A stretch of DNA of 64,000 bases. Source: Aliiroseovarius sediminilitoris (GTDB lineage Bacteria; Pseudomonadota; Alphaproteobacteria; Rhodobacterales; Rhodobacteraceae). The translations under genes and the position numbers were made by a program. The stretch is from positions 2,046,001 to 2,110,000 of the forward strand of contig NZ_FOJB01000001.1 in the NCBI RefSeq assembly GCF_900109955.1. The letters run 5' to 3'. The notes below the pieces were generated by a model. That model worked only from the letters and a program-made list of their open reading frames with translations. It did not search any database and had not been told where the DNA came from. Below, in pieces: positions 1 to 10,030 of the stretch (position 1 is its first letter; each line of letters opens with the position of its first letter).

Positions 1-88
1 GGCCGCCCACGCGCAGCCAAGTCAGGGTGGACAAGTCCTTGTCAGACACCAGCGCCCCGCGCGTTTCGATCTTGCTTGGATGGGTCAC
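1..88 (-). CDS. murB: UDP-N-acetylenolpyruvoylglucosamine reductase MurB, N-terminal fragment cut by the window edge
   Basis: Only the first 29 codons are in the window. Read on the minus strand from a GTG at 88 they give a peptide ending TWLRVGGP, the N-terminal FAD-domain signature of MurB, the NADPH-dependent enzyme that makes UDP-N-acetylmuramate in the cytoplasm for peptidoglycan. The start lies one base after the stop codon of the upstream DUF2484 gene, so it is translated as part of the ftsW-murG-murC operon. The order murC, DUF2484, murB is the usual Rhodobacterales arrangement and supports the call. The rest of the gene is outside the window; the GTG start is inferred from spacing. 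Confidence 0.85.
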   Translation of the reverse strand, partial: MTHPSKIETRGALVSDKDLSTLTWLRVGG

Positions 89-89
89 T

Positions 90-335
90 TCAACCTCGTA
101 TCTTGCGCAGCCAGCGGATCAGGTAAATCACTGGCCAGCGCAGTATGGACATTGCTGCGATCATGACCAGCCCACCAACCAGCGGCCCGTTTTGATAAAC
201 CACGTAACCCAATAGCGGAATGCCCATGGCGATCAAGACGTAAGCCACGCGCCAATGATGATCCCGCGATGGAAACAGCGCGATGACCTGCGCAAGGACG
301 GCCCAGAAACAGGCAAGGATCAGCGACAGCGTCAT
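90..335 (-). CDS. DUF2484 family small membrane protein (second of two tandem copies)
   Basis: An 81-residue hydrophobic protein starting MTLSLILACFWAVLAQ. It has about three membrane segments and a basic C-terminus (WLRKIRG). DUF2484 proteins are short membrane proteins found between murC and murB in Rhodobacterales; their function is not known, and a role in cell-wall synthesis is only inferred from position. The ATG at 335 overlaps the stop codon of the preceding DUF2484 gene by 4 bp, which decides this start over longer in-frame options. It shares an aromatic/Arg-rich third segment (SILRWPVIYL) with its neighbour (SMFRRPLWYL), so the two look like tandem duplicates. Confidence 0.75.
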   Translation of the reverse strand: MTLSLILACFWAVLAQVIALFPSRDHHWRVAYVLIAMGIPLLGYVVYQNGPLVGGLVMIAAMSILRWPVIYLIRWLRKIRG

Positions 336-571
336 ACCCGCCCCGACGCCTTGCGAGTCAGATACCAAAGGGGTCGACGAAACATCGAAAGGAAGGCCGC
401 AAGACCAAGCCCGGCCCACAGCCAGCCATGGTTAGCCCCGATCCAAAGGATCAAGAACGGCGCGGCCACCAGAAGCACCAGACCTGGCACAAACTGACGT
501 CGCATGGGCAGAAACGCTACAGCGGTGGCGGCAATCACCCACAGGGCGGCGGCGATCAGCGGCGCGCTCAT
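332..571 (-). CDS. DUF2484 family small membrane protein (first of two tandem copies)
   Basis: A 79-residue membrane protein beginning MSAPLIAAALWVIAATAVAF, with a PMRRQF loop and a terminal SMFRRPLWYLTRK segment that matches the other DUF2484 protein immediately downstream. The start at 571 overlaps the permease stop by 4 bp and its own stop overlaps the next gene by 4 bp, so permease, this gene, the next DUF2484 gene and murB are probably translationally coupled. The family is defined by sequence and by its place in the murein cluster of Rhodobacterales; nothing here shows a catalytic site. Confidence 0.75.
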   Translation of the reverse strand: MSAPLIAAALWVIAATAVAFLPMRRQFVPGLVLLVAAPFLILWIGANHGWLWAGLGLAAFLSMFRRPLWYLTRKASGRV

Positions 572-1764
572 CCAGCACCCGAGGTCAGGAATGAAGCCCC
601 AAGCGCCAGCAGCGCCGCGATCAGACCCAGCCACGGCACCCAGTTTGCGGTGCGAAACGGCGCTTTGGGGTCTTTGCGTTTCAACGCAATCAGGGCGACA
701 TTTACGACCGCGAACACGATCAGAAGGACGGTCGAGGTGACTTCCGCCAGGTCCGAGACAGGCAATGCCAGCGCCGCTGCCACCACGCCGAGACCCAAAA
801 GCACCGTCGCCAGCACGGGCGTGCCGAACCGGGGATGCGCGCGATAAAAGATCGACAGCCGCTTTTCCCGCCGTCCCAATCCAAACAGAACCCGTGCAGC
901 CATGATGATCTGCGCCAGCACACCGTTTAACGCGGCGACAACCGCGATGGCACCCAGCATGGCCGGGGACATTAGAAACGCGGCCTCCCAGACCAGAACC
1001 AAGGGTCGGTCAGAGCCAGCCAGTTCGTCCACCGGAACGGCCCTGATCGCCGCCAGCGAGACCATTGCGTAAAGCGCAGTCGTCACAACCAGCGCAATCA
1101 AGATTGCTCTTGGCACGGTGCGGGTGGGGTCGCGGGCTTCTTCGGCCATGTTCACCATGTCCTCGAACCCGATAAATGCAAAGAAGGCAAGAGCGGCGGC
1201 ACCTGCCACGCCGGGCCAATAGATAGATGGCAGATCGGTAAACTCGGCCACTGGCGGGGCGGTGAACCCGGCCCAGATCACGGTGGCCAGACCCAACACC
1301 TCGATGATGGTAAACAGGGCCACAAGGGCAAGGCTTTCCAGAACTCCTGCCACAGCGACAAGGGTCAGGGCAACGCCAAACCCGATGATCGCCCAAGTTG
1401 CGGGAATGTCGATCAGTGACAGCAGATAGCCGACCCCGCCCCGCAGGACTGCCGCGGCTGACACCGTGCCCGCAAGCACGATGGCCAGACCGATCAACAC
1501 CGCCAGCAAGTGGCTGTTCAGCCCTTTCTCGACATAAGCCGCCTCGCCCGAGGCTTCGGGGATGCGCGAACTGAGTTCGGCATATGACAGGGCTGACGGG
1601 GCGGCGACGATCCCGGCCAGAACGAAAGCCATTGGCGCCCAGATGCCTGCCTCGGCTGCGACGGCACCCACAAGCACGTAGATGCCCGCGCCGACCATGA
1701 CGCCGATACCATACATGGTCAGAAGGCCAAGGCCGAGATTGCGTTTTAACGGGGCTGGTTCCAT
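568..1764 (-). CDS. APC-superfamily amino acid permease
   Basis: A 398-residue polytopic membrane protein. The N-terminus has the APC (amino acid-polyamine-organocation) signature: a conserved GIGVMVGAGIYVLVG first helix, then SALSYAELSSRIPEASGEAAYVEKGL, and further on AFFAFIGFEDMVNMAEEARDP. About 10-11 hydrophobic segments are visible, slightly short of the usual 12 of the family. It probably imports or exchanges an amino acid across the inner membrane; the substrate cannot be read. The ATG at 1764 is preferred to a TTG 18 bases upstream. It lies between murC and the DUF2484 pair and overlaps the latter by 4 bp, so it is wired into the cell-wall operon. Confidence 0.85.
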   Translation of the reverse strand: MEPAPLKRNLGLGLLTMYGIGVMVGAGIYVLVGAVAAEAGIWAPMAFVLAGIVAAPSALSYAELSSRIPEASGEAAYVEKGLNSHLLAVLIGLAIVLAGTVSAAAVLRGGVGYLLSLIDIPATWAIIGFGVALTLVAVAGVLESLALVALFTIIEVLGLATVIWAGFTAPPVAEFTDLPSIYWPGVAGAAALAFFAFIGFEDMVNMAEEARDPTRTVPRAILIALVVTTALYAMVSLAAIRAVPVDELAGSDRPLVLVWEAAFLMSPAMLGAIAVVAALNGVLAQIIMAARVLFGLGRREKRLSIFYRAHPRFGTPVLATVLLGLGVVAAALALPVSDLAEVTSTVLLIVFAVVNVALIALKRKDPKAPFRTANWVPWLGLIAALLALGASFLTSGAG

Positions 1765-1835
1765 GTACCCATCTTCTATCAAACGGCGCTTGTCCGCGCG
1801 TGTTTCGTCAAATGTGCACCTCTGCCACCCGAAAG

Positions 1836-1855
1836 ACAGACGGTGCGACGTCTGT
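1836..1855. other. Hairpin in the murC-permease gap
   Basis: A perfect 7-bp inverted repeat (ACAGACG, six-base loop, CGTCTGT) lies 14 bases past the murC stop codon on the minus strand. There is no run of T after it, so it is a weak candidate for a terminator; it could equally attenuate transcription or protect the murC 3' end before the permease is read. Confidence 0.4.
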
Positions 1856-1869
1856 TGCGACGAAAGACC

Positions 1870-3267
1870 TCAACCCAACCGCTTCGGCAGGTTGTTGGCC
1901 CAGGTCGAGATTGTGCCAGCCCCAAGACACACCACCATGTCGCCGGACCTGGCATGGTCTTTGACAAGCGCAGTCAGGGCGTCTTCGTCCGGGATCGCAA
2001 GGGCGTGGCGATGACCGTGGCGAACAAGCCCTGCGACCAGGTCGTCCCGGCTGGCCCCTTCGATCGGGTCTTCGCCCGCGGCATAAACATCGGCGATGCC
2101 CACAACGTCGGCTTCGTTAAAACAGGCACAGAAATCTTCAAACAAACCATGCAGGCGCGAGTAACGGTGCGGCTGATGCACGGCGATCACGCGACCCTCG
2201 GTGGCATGGCGCGCAGCCTTCAGGACAGCGGCGATTTCCACCGGGTGGTGGCCGTAATCGTCAATGATGGTGACACCATTGACCTCGCCCACGCGGGTGA
2301 AACGCCGGTTCACACCGCCGAAGTCTTCCAGCGCTGCGCGGATTTCGTCGCGCTTCATGCCCAGATGGCGGGCCACTGCCACCGCCGACAGCGCGTTCGA
2401 GACATTGTGGTCCCCTGGCATCGGCAGGGTGCAGCCGTCGATTCTTGTGCCTTCATTGTGCAGTTCGATATCGAAATGCGCGACGCCGCCTTTGTAGGTC
2501 AGATTGACCGCCCGCACATCAGCCTGCGCATTGAAGCCGTAAGTCACGACGCGGCGGTCGGTGATCTTGCCCACCAGCGCCTGCACTTCGGGGTGGTCAG
2601 TGCAGCATACGGCCAGCCCGTAGAATGGAATGTTGGACACGAAGTCGAGGAAACCCTGTCGCAGCGTGTCGAAATCGCCCCAATGTTCCATATGCTCGGG
2701 GTCGATATTGGTGACGATGGCAATGGTAGCGGGCAAGCGGTTAAAGGTGCCGTCGCTTTCATCGGCCTCGACCACCATCCATTCGCCCTGCCCCATCCGT
2801 GCGTTCGAGCCATAGGCGTGAATGATTCCGCCATTGATCACAGTCGGGTCGATCCCGCCCTTGACCAGAAGTTCCGCCACCATCGTGGTCGTGGTGGTTT
2901 TCCCATGTGTGCCCGCGACCGCAATGTTGGATTTCAGCCGCATCAGTTCGGCCAGCATCTCGGCCCGGCGCACCACCGGCAGGCCGCGCGCCCGCGCCGC
3001 ATCCAGTTCCGGGTTGCCCGGCTTGATCGCGGACGAGATCACAACGACCTCGACATTCGCCAGGTTCTCGGCCCGCTGGCCCACGAAGATTTCAGCACCC
3101 AGATCGGCAAGACGGTCGGTGATTTTCGAAGTTTTCAGATCCGACCCCTGCACACGATAGCCATGGTTCAGCAAGACTTCGGCGATACCGGACATCCCGA
3201 TCCCGCCGATCCCGACAAAATGGATCATCCCCATTTCGGTGGGAAGTTTGGTCGCTGCTGCGTTCAT
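1870..3267 (-). CDS. murC: UDP-N-acetylmuramate--L-alanine ligase MurC
   Basis: A 465-residue Mur ligase that adds L-alanine to UDP-N-acetylmuramate in an ATP-dependent cytoplasmic step of peptidoglycan synthesis. The N-terminal Rossmann domain carries [16 protein letters not shown] (about residues 17-32), the central ATPase domain has the P-loop [11 protein letters not shown] (118-128) with EADESDGTF, and the C-terminal domain includes the conserved [10 protein letters not shown] and HQPHRYSR motifs. Length is normal for MurC. The start at MNAAATK is chosen because the upstream in-frame extension is not MurC-like. It follows murG by 48 bp in the same operon. Confidence 0.97.
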   Translation of the reverse strand: MNAAATKLPTEMGMIHFVGIGGIGMSGIAEVLLNHGYRVQGSDLKTSKITDRLADLGAEIFVGQRAENLANVEVVVISSAIKPGNPELDAARARGLPVVRRAEMLAELMRLKSNIAVAGTHGKTTTTTMVAELLVKGGIDPTVINGGIIHAYGSNARMGQGEWMVVEADESDGTFNRLPATIAIVTNIDPEHMEHWGDFDTLRQGFLDFVSNIPFYGLAVCCTDHPEVQALVGKITDRRVVTYGFNAQADVRAVNLTYKGGVAHFDIELHNEGTRIDGCTLPMPGDHNVSNALSAVAVARHLGMKRDEIRAALEDFGGVNRRFTRVGEVNGVTIIDDYGHHPVEIAAVLKAARHATEGRVIAVHQPHRYSRLHGLFEDFCACFNEADVVGIADVYAAGEDPIEGASRDDLVAGLVRHGHRHALAIPDEDALTALVKDHARSGDMVVCLGAGTISTWANNLPKRLG

Positions 3268-3315
3268 GCGGTTGCCTTTCTGCTCATGCGATAGTCCAGG
3301 ACCAGCCACGCTGGA

Positions 3316-4422
3316 TCAGGATGTCGGGACAACGCCCGTCAAGTGTTCGACCAGTTCCACCAAGGCTTCAGTCGCGTCAGGCCGGGCCTGCCCCTGCGCG
3401 GCGCGCGACATTCGCATGGCGCCTTCGGGATTGTCCAGAACCGTTCTGATCTGTTCGGACAGCGTGTCCACATCCAACCGGCTTTCAGGGATCAAGATCG
3501 CCGCGCCAGCTTCCACCAGCCCACGCGCATTTGCCGTTTGATGGTCGTCCGTCGCGTGCGGATAGGGCACAAGGATCGAGGGGCGACCGATGACCGAGAT
3601 ATCCGCCACCGACGACGCGCCCGCCCGGCTGATCACCAGTTGGGCCTCGGACATGCGGCGCGGGATGTCGTTGAAAAAGGGCTGCACATCCGCGCGGATG
3701 CCATGTTCGGTGTAATAGGCGCTGACGCGCGCCATATCCTCATCGCGGGCCTGATGGCTGACCGAGATATGCTTCAACAGTTCCGTCGGCAAAGCGGCAA
3801 TCGCGGGCGGCACCGTGTCCGACAAGGCGCGCGCACCTTGCGATCCGCCGATGACCAGGATCGACATCGGATAATCGCCAGGCGCAATATAGCCCGAAGT
3901 TTCGCGGGCCAGCACCTCTGCCCGAACCGGGTTGCCAGTGTAGAAAGGGTTCGCACCGTCCGGCAGCGCGGTGGGCCAGGTGCCACAGGCAACAGCGTTC
4001 ACACGGGTCGCAAAAATCCTGTTCACCCGTCCCAACACGCCGTTCTGTTCATGGATCATCCGTGGCAGGTTCAATACCTTGGCCGCGGCCAATGCCGGAA
4101 TGGTGGGATACCCCCCGAACCCGACAACCGCTTTGGGTCGGTCGCGGCGCATTTGCAGGATCGCCCCCATGATGCCCGCACCGATACGGACGGGCACCAT
4201 AGCCTTGGCCAACACGCCCCCGCGCGCGAAGGTCGCCGAGGACACTTCTTCGATCTCGACCACATGGGGAAAGCCGCCGGTATAGCGCGCGCCGCGCGCA
4301 TCGGTTGACAGTTTCACCCGCCAGCCCTTGCGTAACATCGCCTCTGCCACTGCCTGCGCAGGAAACATGTGGCCACCGGTGCCGCCTGCGGCGATGACAA
4401 GAAGAGGTTTGGGCTCGTTCAT
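3316..4422 (-). CDS. murG: Undecaprenyldiphospho-muramoylpentapeptide beta-N-acetylglucosaminyltransferase MurG
   Basis: A 368-residue GT28 glycosyltransferase that adds GlcNAc to lipid I at the inner face of the membrane, making lipid II. The N-terminal glycine-rich loop [12 protein letters not shown] (11-22), the [12 protein letters not shown] segment and the second-domain motif [13 protein letters not shown] are present, as are [11 protein letters not shown] and [14 protein letters not shown], which in the family contact the UDP-GlcNAc donor. The true ATG at 4422 overlaps the ftsW stop by 4 bp; the longer open frame upstream is out of register with ftsW and is not part of the protein. Confidence 0.97.
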   Translation of the reverse strand: MNEPKPLLVIAAGGTGGHMFPAQAVAEAMLRKGWRVKLSTDARGARYTGGFPHVVEIEEVSSATFARGGVLAKAMVPVRIGAGIMGAILQMRRDRPKAVVGFGGYPTIPALAAAKVLNLPRMIHEQNGVLGRVNRIFATRVNAVACGTWPTALPDGANPFYTGNPVRAEVLARETSGYIAPGDYPMSILVIGGSQGARALSDTVPPAIAALPTELLKHISVSHQARDEDMARVSAYYTEHGIRADVQPFFNDIPRRMSEAQLVISRAGASSVADISVIGRPSILVPYPHATDDHQTANARGLVEAGAAILIPESRLDVDTLSEQIRTVLDNPEGAMRMSRAAQGQARPDATEALVELVEHLTGVVPTS

Positions 4423-5588
4423 CGCCCCTTCCTGTTTGCGAATACGTCCTGCATCCGGCCTTGTGGTCGGGAGCGGGTAAAGGCCAAAAGCATACCAAGT
4501 GTGATCCCTCCCGCGATCAGGGACGATCCACCATAGCTGACGAACGGCAAGGTCATTCCCTTGGCGGGCAGCAGCCGCACGGCCACCCCCATATTGATCA
4601 ACGCCTGAATACCGAACATCGCCGCCAGTCCCGAGCCCGCCAATCGCGTGAACGTGTCGCGTTCGCGGATCAGGCGCAGAAAGCTGCGCACGACGATGGT
4701 GGCGTAAAGCGCGATGATGATCAGGACCAGGATCAGGCCATATTCCTCGGCGGCAACGGCAATGATGAAATCGGTATGCGCGTCCGGCAGCGACCATTTT
4801 ACCTGCCCTTCACCCACACCCACGCCGAAAAACCCACCTTCGCGGATGGCGTTGGTGGCATAGCCAAGCTGGGTGGTGGGATCCACGTCAGGGGTCAGAA
4901 ACCCGTCAATGCGGCGCGCGAAGTGCTCGGAGTTGCTATAGGCGAACATCCCGCCCAGAACGACCACACCTGCGGCCGCGGCCAGAAACAGGATCGGCGC
5001 ACCGGCCAGGAAATACATCACGCCCCAGCCAAACAGCACCAGAGCGGCCTGTCCAAAATCCGGTTGCAGCGCGAGGAAACCGACGATCACCAGAACCAGC
5101 GCCAGTGACATCGACCGCCCGGGTGGGCCGCTAATTTCCTGACTGGCGGCCATCAGCCATGCAGCGACCACAACAAAACCGGGTTTCAGAAACTCGGACG
5201 GCTGAACCGAGGCAAAGCCCAGCGAATACCATCGCACGGCACCTTTGCCGTAATCCGTGCCCAGAACCGGCAACAGCATGACCGCCACCAAAGCGACCAG
5301 AAATCCCAGCACACCAAGGCGGCGAACCATTTGGGGGCTCATCAGCGTGGTGGCAAACAGAGTGATCAATGCCATCACGCCAAAGACCAACTGACGTTCA
5401 ACATAGTAAAAATTTGCCAAACCGTTGCGTTCCGCCAGAGGAGGCGACGCAGCCAGCCCAAGCAAAATGCCGATCCCGAACAGGATCAGAATGCACGATA
5501 CCGACCATTTGTCGATTGTGCGCCACCACCGGGGAAGAATGGGGTCGCCGTCACGCGCGGGAACCGCGCCATATACCATCTCTGTCAT
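4419..5588 (-). CDS. ftsW: SEDS-family peptidoglycan polymerase/division protein FtsW
   Basis: A 389-residue polytopic SEDS protein, the septal peptidoglycan glycosyltransferase that acts with its cognate class B PBP. The SEDS motifs are readable: [51 protein letters not shown] and the C-terminal [19 protein letters not shown]. About ten membrane helices follow a cytoplasmic N-terminal tail. It is the first gene of the visible minus-strand operon, coupled to murG by a 4-bp overlap. In many alphaproteobacteria murD lies directly upstream; here the next gene is an unrelated exporter, so the cluster is interrupted on this side. Confidence 0.96.
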   Translation of the reverse strand: MTEMVYGAVPARDGDPILPRWWRTIDKWSVSCILILFGIGILLGLAASPPLAERNGLANFYYVERQLVFGVMALITLFATTLMSPQMVRRLGVLGFLVALVAVMLLPVLGTDYGKGAVRWYSLGFASVQPSEFLKPGFVVVAAWLMAASQEISGPPGRSMSLALVLVIVGFLALQPDFGQAALVLFGWGVMYFLAGAPILFLAAAAGVVVLGGMFAYSNSEHFARRIDGFLTPDVDPTTQLGYATNAIREGGFFGVGVGEGQVKWSLPDAHTDFIIAVAAEEYGLILVLIIIALYATIVVRSFLRLIRERDTFTRLAGSGLAAMFGIQALINMGVAVRLLPAKGMTLPFVSYGGSSLIAGGITLGMLLAFTRSRPQGRMQDVFANRKGR

Positions 5589-5768
5589 GAGAAAATGCCT
5601 GCCACTTGTCTGTACCGCTCGTATCTACCAACGGCAGGCCCCGGTAGTTCGGGTTATATCTGCCATTGATCCTCATTCGCCCATCTTATGCGGGTCGTTG
5701 CGCGAAGATTAGCGGGGTTTTCGCCACTTTTCCAGAGAATTCGCGCCCATACACTGTGCGATGGGCAA

Positions 5769-6695
5769 TCAGCTGCCCGGTGGGCCGACAGCGCGCGACT
5801 TGGACCGATCTCGACCCAATTGGCTTTCACGCCAGATGATCACCAGACCTGCGAAAACGACGACTCCTGCGCCAAGCAGCGTTTGCAGCGTCGGCAACTC
5901 GCTGAAGAAGATGTAACCGAAGGCGAGCGCAAACAACATCGACGAATAATCAAACGGCGCGATGGTCGAGGCATCTGCATGCGTATAGGCCGTGGTCAAC
6001 ATCAACTGACCAACCCCACCAAACAGCCCGGCCCCCAGCAAAAGTGCGAACTCCCACCTGGTAGGCCAGACCCAGCCAAAAGGCATCGTCAGGGCAGACA
6101 GGCATACAGCTGTCAACGACGCATAGATGACAACAGTTGAGGGCGGATCAATCCCCACCAGCTTGCGCACCAGGATCTTCGCCACTGCCATGCAGCAGGC
6201 CGCAACAAGCGCCAGAACGGCACCGAAGGCCCGAAGTGCATCATCTTCTCCCGTCCCTCCAAAGCCTTCGAGACGCGGCCAGAGGATCACCAGCACGCCA
6301 GCCAGCCCCGCCAGCACTGCCCCGATACGCACCATGCGCACCTGTTCGCCCAGAAAGATCGCCGCAAGGGCCACAGTGATAATCGGAGCCGCATAGAATA
6401 TGGCGGTGACTTCGGGTAGTGGAAGATAACCAAGAGCCGCGAAGCTGAGCGTCATTGCCAGCACACCGATCGTGCCCCTGCTGATATGCCCCCATGGATT
6501 CTTGGTGCGAAGGGCAGAGTGCAACCGCCCCTCATACGCCAACCAGCCAAGGATCACCGGCAGCGCAAAAAGCGAGCGGAAAAACACCGCCTCGCCCACA
6601 GGCACATGGACCGTGACCGCTTTCACCATCGTCTGAAGCGAGATAAAGAAGGCGACCGATCCGAGTTTCAGAGCTATGCCACGCGAAGGGTTCAT
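5769..6695 (-). CDS. DMT/EamA-family transporter
   Basis: A 308-residue inner-membrane protein with two EamA repeats and about ten helices (for example IALKLGSVAFFISLQTMVKA at the N-terminus and IAPFDYSSMLFALAFGYIFF in the second half). EamA proteins are usually metabolite exporters; S-adenosylmethionine or amino-acid derivatives are known substrates in the family but nothing here fixes one. The start at MNPSRGIALK is chosen because the first membrane helix follows directly. A GTG 66 bases upstream would place an 8-bp dyad inside the gene, which seems less likely. It is separated from ftsW by 180 bp and reads as its own unit. Confidence 0.85.
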   Translation of the reverse strand: MNPSRGIALKLGSVAFFISLQTMVKAVTVHVPVGEAVFFRSLFALPVILGWLAYEGRLHSALRTKNPWGHISRGTIGVLAMTLSFAALGYLPLPEVTAIFYAAPIITVALAAIFLGEQVRMVRIGAVLAGLAGVLVILWPRLEGFGGTGEDDALRAFGAVLALVAACCMAVAKILVRKLVGIDPPSTVVIYASLTAVCLSALTMPFGWVWPTRWEFALLLGAGLFGGVGQLMLTTAYTHADASTIAPFDYSSMLFALAFGYIFFSELPTLQTLLGAGVVVFAGLVIIWRESQLGRDRSKSRAVGPPGS

Positions 6696-6736
6696 CCCTT
6701 TGCGTAGCCCACGTGCCGCGCCGTTGGAAGTCAAGA

Positions 6737-6758
6737 AATTGCGCGCGTCTGCGCAATT
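6737..6758. promoter_or_regulatory. Dyad upstream of the EamA exporter gene
   Basis: A perfect inverted repeat with 8-bp arms, AATTGCGC and GCGCAATT, around a six-base centre lies 42 bp before the exporter start. The position and symmetry fit a repressor or LysR/Lrp-type binding site. No regulator gene is adjacent, so the binding protein is unknown. Confidence 0.45.
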
Positions 6759-6784
6759 CACAACGCCTTGGAACCGTTGAGACG

Positions 6785-6813
6785 AAAAACGCCCCCGACC
6801 TGCGGGGGCGTTT
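6785..6813 (-). terminator. Rho-independent terminator of pntA-pntB
   Basis: Reading the minus strand 20 bases after the pntB stop, a stem of AAACGCCCCC against GGGGGCGTTT closes on a short loop and is followed by a T run. This is a textbook intrinsic terminator for the transhydrogenase operon. Confidence 0.9.
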
Positions 6814-6832
6814 GACTTGGTTTCCGGTTCAC

Positions 6833-8266
6833 CTAGTTGATCAGTGTCAGCAACGTGTCCAGCGACTGTTTCGCGTCACCATAGAACATGCGCGTGTTTT
6901 CCTTGAAGAACAACGGGTTCTCGATGCCCGAATAGCCGGTGCCCTGCCCACGTTTCGACACGAAGACCTGTTTTGCTTTCCAGCATTCCAGCACCGGCAT
7001 ACCCGCGATGGGGCTGTTGGGATCTTCCTGTGCCGCCGGATTCACGATGTCGTTCGAGCCGATGACGATGGCGACATCCGTATCGGGGAAGTCGTCGTTG
7101 ATCTCGTCCATTTCCAGCACGATATCGTAAGGCACTTTGGCCTCGGCCAGCAGCACGTTCATGTGACCCGGCAGACGACCCGCGACGGGGTGAATGGCGA
7201 AGCGCACATTCTTGCCCTTGGCGCGCAAACGGCGGGTCAGTTCGGCCACGTTCTGCTGGGCTTGCGCCACAGCCATGCCGTAGCCCGGGATGATGACCAC
7301 GCTGTCGGCGTCCTCAAGCGCTGCCGCCACACCATCGGCGTCGATGGCGATCTGTTCGCCTTCGATTTCCATGGCAGGACCAGACGAGCCGCCGAAGCCG
7401 CCCAGGATCACACTGATGAACGACCGGTTCATCGCCTTGCACATGATATAGGACAGGATCGCACCGGACGAGCCAACCAGAGCACCGACAACGATCAGAA
7501 GGTCATTGCCAAGCGAGAAACCAATCGCCGCCGCGGCCCAGCCGGAATAGCTGTTCAGCATCGACACAACGACCGGCATGTCAGCACCGCCGATGCCCAT
7601 GATCAGGTGATAGCCGATGAAGAACGCCGCCAATGTCATCACGAACAGCGGCAGGAAGCCACCGGTGTTGAAATACCAGATCAGACAGATCAACGACAGG
7701 ATCGCGGCACCGGCGTTCAGCGCATGGCCACCGGGCAGCTTTTCCGCCGCCGAGCTGACTTTGCCCGCGAGTTTTCCATAGGCAATGACCGACCCGGTGA
7801 AGGTCACGGCACCGATGAAGACACCCAGGAACAGCTCAACACGCAGGATGTTCTGCTCAACCGGTGTCTTATGCGCCAGCAGGGCCGCGAAGCCCTGAAG
7901 TCCCTGACGAGCCTCGTCACTCATCGCCAGCACATTGCCCAGTTCGATATGGGCGTTGTAGCCCACGAACACCGCTGCCAGACCGACCAGCGAATGCATC
8001 GCGGCGACCAGTTGCGGCATTTCGGTCATCTGGACCCGCTGGGCGACATAGGTGCCGATGACACCGCCACCCGCGATCAGAACGATCGACAGCAACCACA
8101 GGCCCGATCCGGGGCCGACCAGCGTGGCGAACACCGCCAGCGCCATGCCGACAATGCCATACCAAACAGCGCGTTTCGCGCTTTCCTGTCCCGACAGACC
8201 GCCAAGAGAGAGGATGAACAGAACTGCCGCAACAACATATGCGGCCGTGGTGAAACCAAAATCCAT
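6833..8266 (-). CDS. pntB: NAD(P) transhydrogenase subunit beta PntB
   Basis: A 477-residue protein with an N-terminal membrane domain of about nine helices (dII) and a C-terminal NADP(H)-binding domain (dIII). The dIII signature is clear: [40 protein letters not shown] and [16 protein letters not shown]. With PntA it uses the proton-motive force to reduce NADP+ with NADH. The MDFGFTT start is 13 bp after the pntA stop; a longer in-frame extension overlaps pntA and is rejected. Length matches the family. Confidence 0.96.
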   Translation of the reverse strand: MDFGFTTAAYVVAAVLFILSLGGLSGQESAKRAVWYGIVGMALAVFATLVGPGSGLWLLSIVLIAGGGVIGTYVAQRVQMTEMPQLVAAMHSLVGLAAVFVGYNAHIELGNVLAMSDEARQGLQGFAALLAHKTPVEQNILRVELFLGVFIGAVTFTGSVIAYGKLAGKVSSAAEKLPGGHALNAGAAILSLICLIWYFNTGGFLPLFVMTLAAFFIGYHLIMGIGGADMPVVVSMLNSYSGWAAAAIGFSLGNDLLIVVGALVGSSGAILSYIMCKAMNRSFISVILGGFGGSSGPAMEIEGEQIAIDADGVAAALEDADSVVIIPGYGMAVAQAQQNVAELTRRLRAKGKNVRFAIHPVAGRLPGHMNVLLAEAKVPYDIVLEMDEINDDFPDTDVAIVIGSNDIVNPAAQEDPNSPIAGMPVLECWKAKQVFVSKRGQGTGYSGIENPLFFKENTRMFYGDAKQSLDTLLTLIN

Positions 8267-8279
8267 GATCCCTACCCCC

Positions 8280-9851
8280 TTAAGATTTCTGGAACATGGC
8301 AAGCATGCGCCGTGTTACGAGGAAGCCACCGAAGATGTTGATCCCGGCCATGAAGATCGACAGAGCCGCCAACAAGATAACCAGGAACGATCCCGACCCG
8401 ATTTGCATCAGCGCACCAAGTATGATGATCGACGAAATCGCGTTGGTCACAGCCATCAACGGCGTGTGGAGCGAATGCGAGACATTCCAGATCACCTGAA
8501 ATCCCACGAACACCGCCAGGACGAAGACGATGAAGTGCTGCATGAAACTGGCGGGAGTATACAGACCCGCAAGCAGCATCAGCGCGCCACCGACACCCAG
8601 GAGGGTGAATTGTTGTTTGGTTTGTGCTTTGAATGCGGCAACCTCGGCGGCGCGTTTTTCTTCCGGGGTCAGTTCCGGCACCACCGCTTTCGGTTTGGCC
8701 GCAATGGCCGGCACTTTCGGGGGTGGTGGTGGGAATGTGATCTCGCCCTGATGGGTCACAGTCGCGCCGCGGATGACGTCATCTTCCATGTTGTGATTGA
8801 TCTTGCCGTCCTTTTCAGGCGTCAGGTCAGACATCATGTGGCGAATGTTATTGGCATAAAGCGACGACGCTTGCGATGCCATACGCGACGGGAAATCGGT
8901 ATAGCCGATGATGGTCACGCCATTGTCGGTCACGATCTTCTCATCCGGGACCGTCAGTTTGCAGTTGCCGCCCTTCTCGGCCGCAAGGTCCACGATGACA
9001 CTGCCCGGCTTCATGGCTTTCACCATGTCCTCGGTCCACAACTCGGGTGCTTCGCGGTTGGGGATCAGCGCGGTGGTGATCACGATGTCCACTTCTGGCG
9101 CCAACTCACGGAACTTGGCAAGTTGGGCTTCGCGGAATTCGGGGCTTGAGACAGAGGCGTAACCACCCGTGGCAGCCCCGTCCTGCTGGTCTTCCTCGAA
9201 ATCCAGATAGACGAATTCGGCACCCATACTTTCAACCTGCTCGGCCACTTCCGGGCGCACGTCGAACGCATAGGTGATCGCACCCAGAGAGGTCGAGGTG
9301 CCAATGGCGGCCAGACCCGCCACGCCGGCACCGACCACCAGAACCTTGGCGGGCGGCACTTTACCTGCCGCCGTCACCTGACCGGTGAAGAAACGACCGA
9401 AATTGTTACCCGCTTCGATCACCGCACGGTAGCCCGCGATATTGGCCATCGACGACAGCGCGTCCATCTTCTGCGCGCGCGAAATCCGCGGCACCATCTC
9501 CATGGCGATGACGTTCGCGCCCGACGCCTTGGCCTTTTCCATGCCCGCTTCGTTGCCGCCCGGATTGAAGAAACTGATCAGCGTCTTGTCCGCCGACAGC
9601 CGCTTCAGTTCAGCGTCATTTGGCGGGCGCACCTTGGCGATGATATCTGCCGCTTTCCAAAGCGCGGCGGCGGTCTTTACGACCTCGACGCCAGCCTCTT
9701 TGTAAGCCGCGTCCGAGAAGCCCGCAGCGTTACCTGCCTTGGTCTCGATCACGCATTCATAGCCCAGCTTTTGCAGCATCTGAGCGCTTTCCGGGGTCAT
9801 TGCGACCCGGTTCTCGCCCTCGTAAACTTCTTTGGGTACACCGATCTTCAC
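8280..9851 (-). CDS. pntA: NAD(P) transhydrogenase subunit alpha PntA (dI plus membrane helices)
   Basis: A 523-residue protein. Residues 1-380 form the NAD(H)-binding dI domain, beginning [20 protein letters not shown] and containing the nucleotide fold [20 protein letters not shown] followed by [18 protein letters not shown] proline-rich linker (FPPPPPKVP) and a basic/acidic stretch lead to four C-terminal hydrophobic helices of the dII membrane part. This is the fused Enterobacteria-like form; in some alphaproteobacteria, such as Rhodospirillum, the alpha subunit is split in two, and here it is not. It is the first gene of the pntA-pntB operon, with the promoter likely in the 180 bp upstream. 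Confidence 0.96.
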   Translation of the reverse strand: MKIGVPKEVYEGENRVAMTPESAQMLQKLGYECVIETKAGNAAGFSDAAYKEAGVEVVKTAAALWKAADIIAKVRPPNDAELKRLSADKTLISFFNPGGNEAGMEKAKASGANVIAMEMVPRISRAQKMDALSSMANIAGYRAVIEAGNNFGRFFTGQVTAAGKVPPAKVLVVGAGVAGLAAIGTSTSLGAITYAFDVRPEVAEQVESMGAEFVYLDFEEDQQDGAATGGYASVSSPEFREAQLAKFRELAPEVDIVITTALIPNREAPELWTEDMVKAMKPGSVIVDLAAEKGGNCKLTVPDEKIVTDNGVTIIGYTDFPSRMASQASSLYANNIRHMMSDLTPEKDGKINHNMEDDVIRGATVTHQGEITFPPPPPKVPAIAAKPKAVVPELTPEEKRAAEVAAFKAQTKQQFTLLGVGGALMLLAGLYTPASFMQHFIVFVLAVFVGFQVIWNVSHSLHTPLMAVTNAISSIIILGALMQIGSGSFLVILLAALSIFMAGINIFGGFLVTRRMLAMFQKS

Positions 9852-10030
9852 AGTCTCTTCCTTCTCCCGTCGTCTGCCGAACGAGGGTCAATCCCTCGGC
9901 CCCGGCGGTTTCCTGCGCATCCTATACGCGGCTCAGGCGCAAGATGCTATCGTTACGGAGCGCATTGCGACAATAATGTTTCAATACGCGACTCCCCTTC
10001 ACAGGGCAATGCTGCTGTGCAGCGGGGCAA

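Noticed and set aside
1843-3294. Long plus-strand ORF of 483 codons opposite murC
   Set aside because: It is antisense to a gene with clear MurC motifs, has no protein-like pattern and comes from GC-rich codon bias.
6713-8341. Plus-strand ORF of 542 codons opposite pntB
   Set aside because: Antisense shadow with no recognisable motif; it also covers the pnt terminator.
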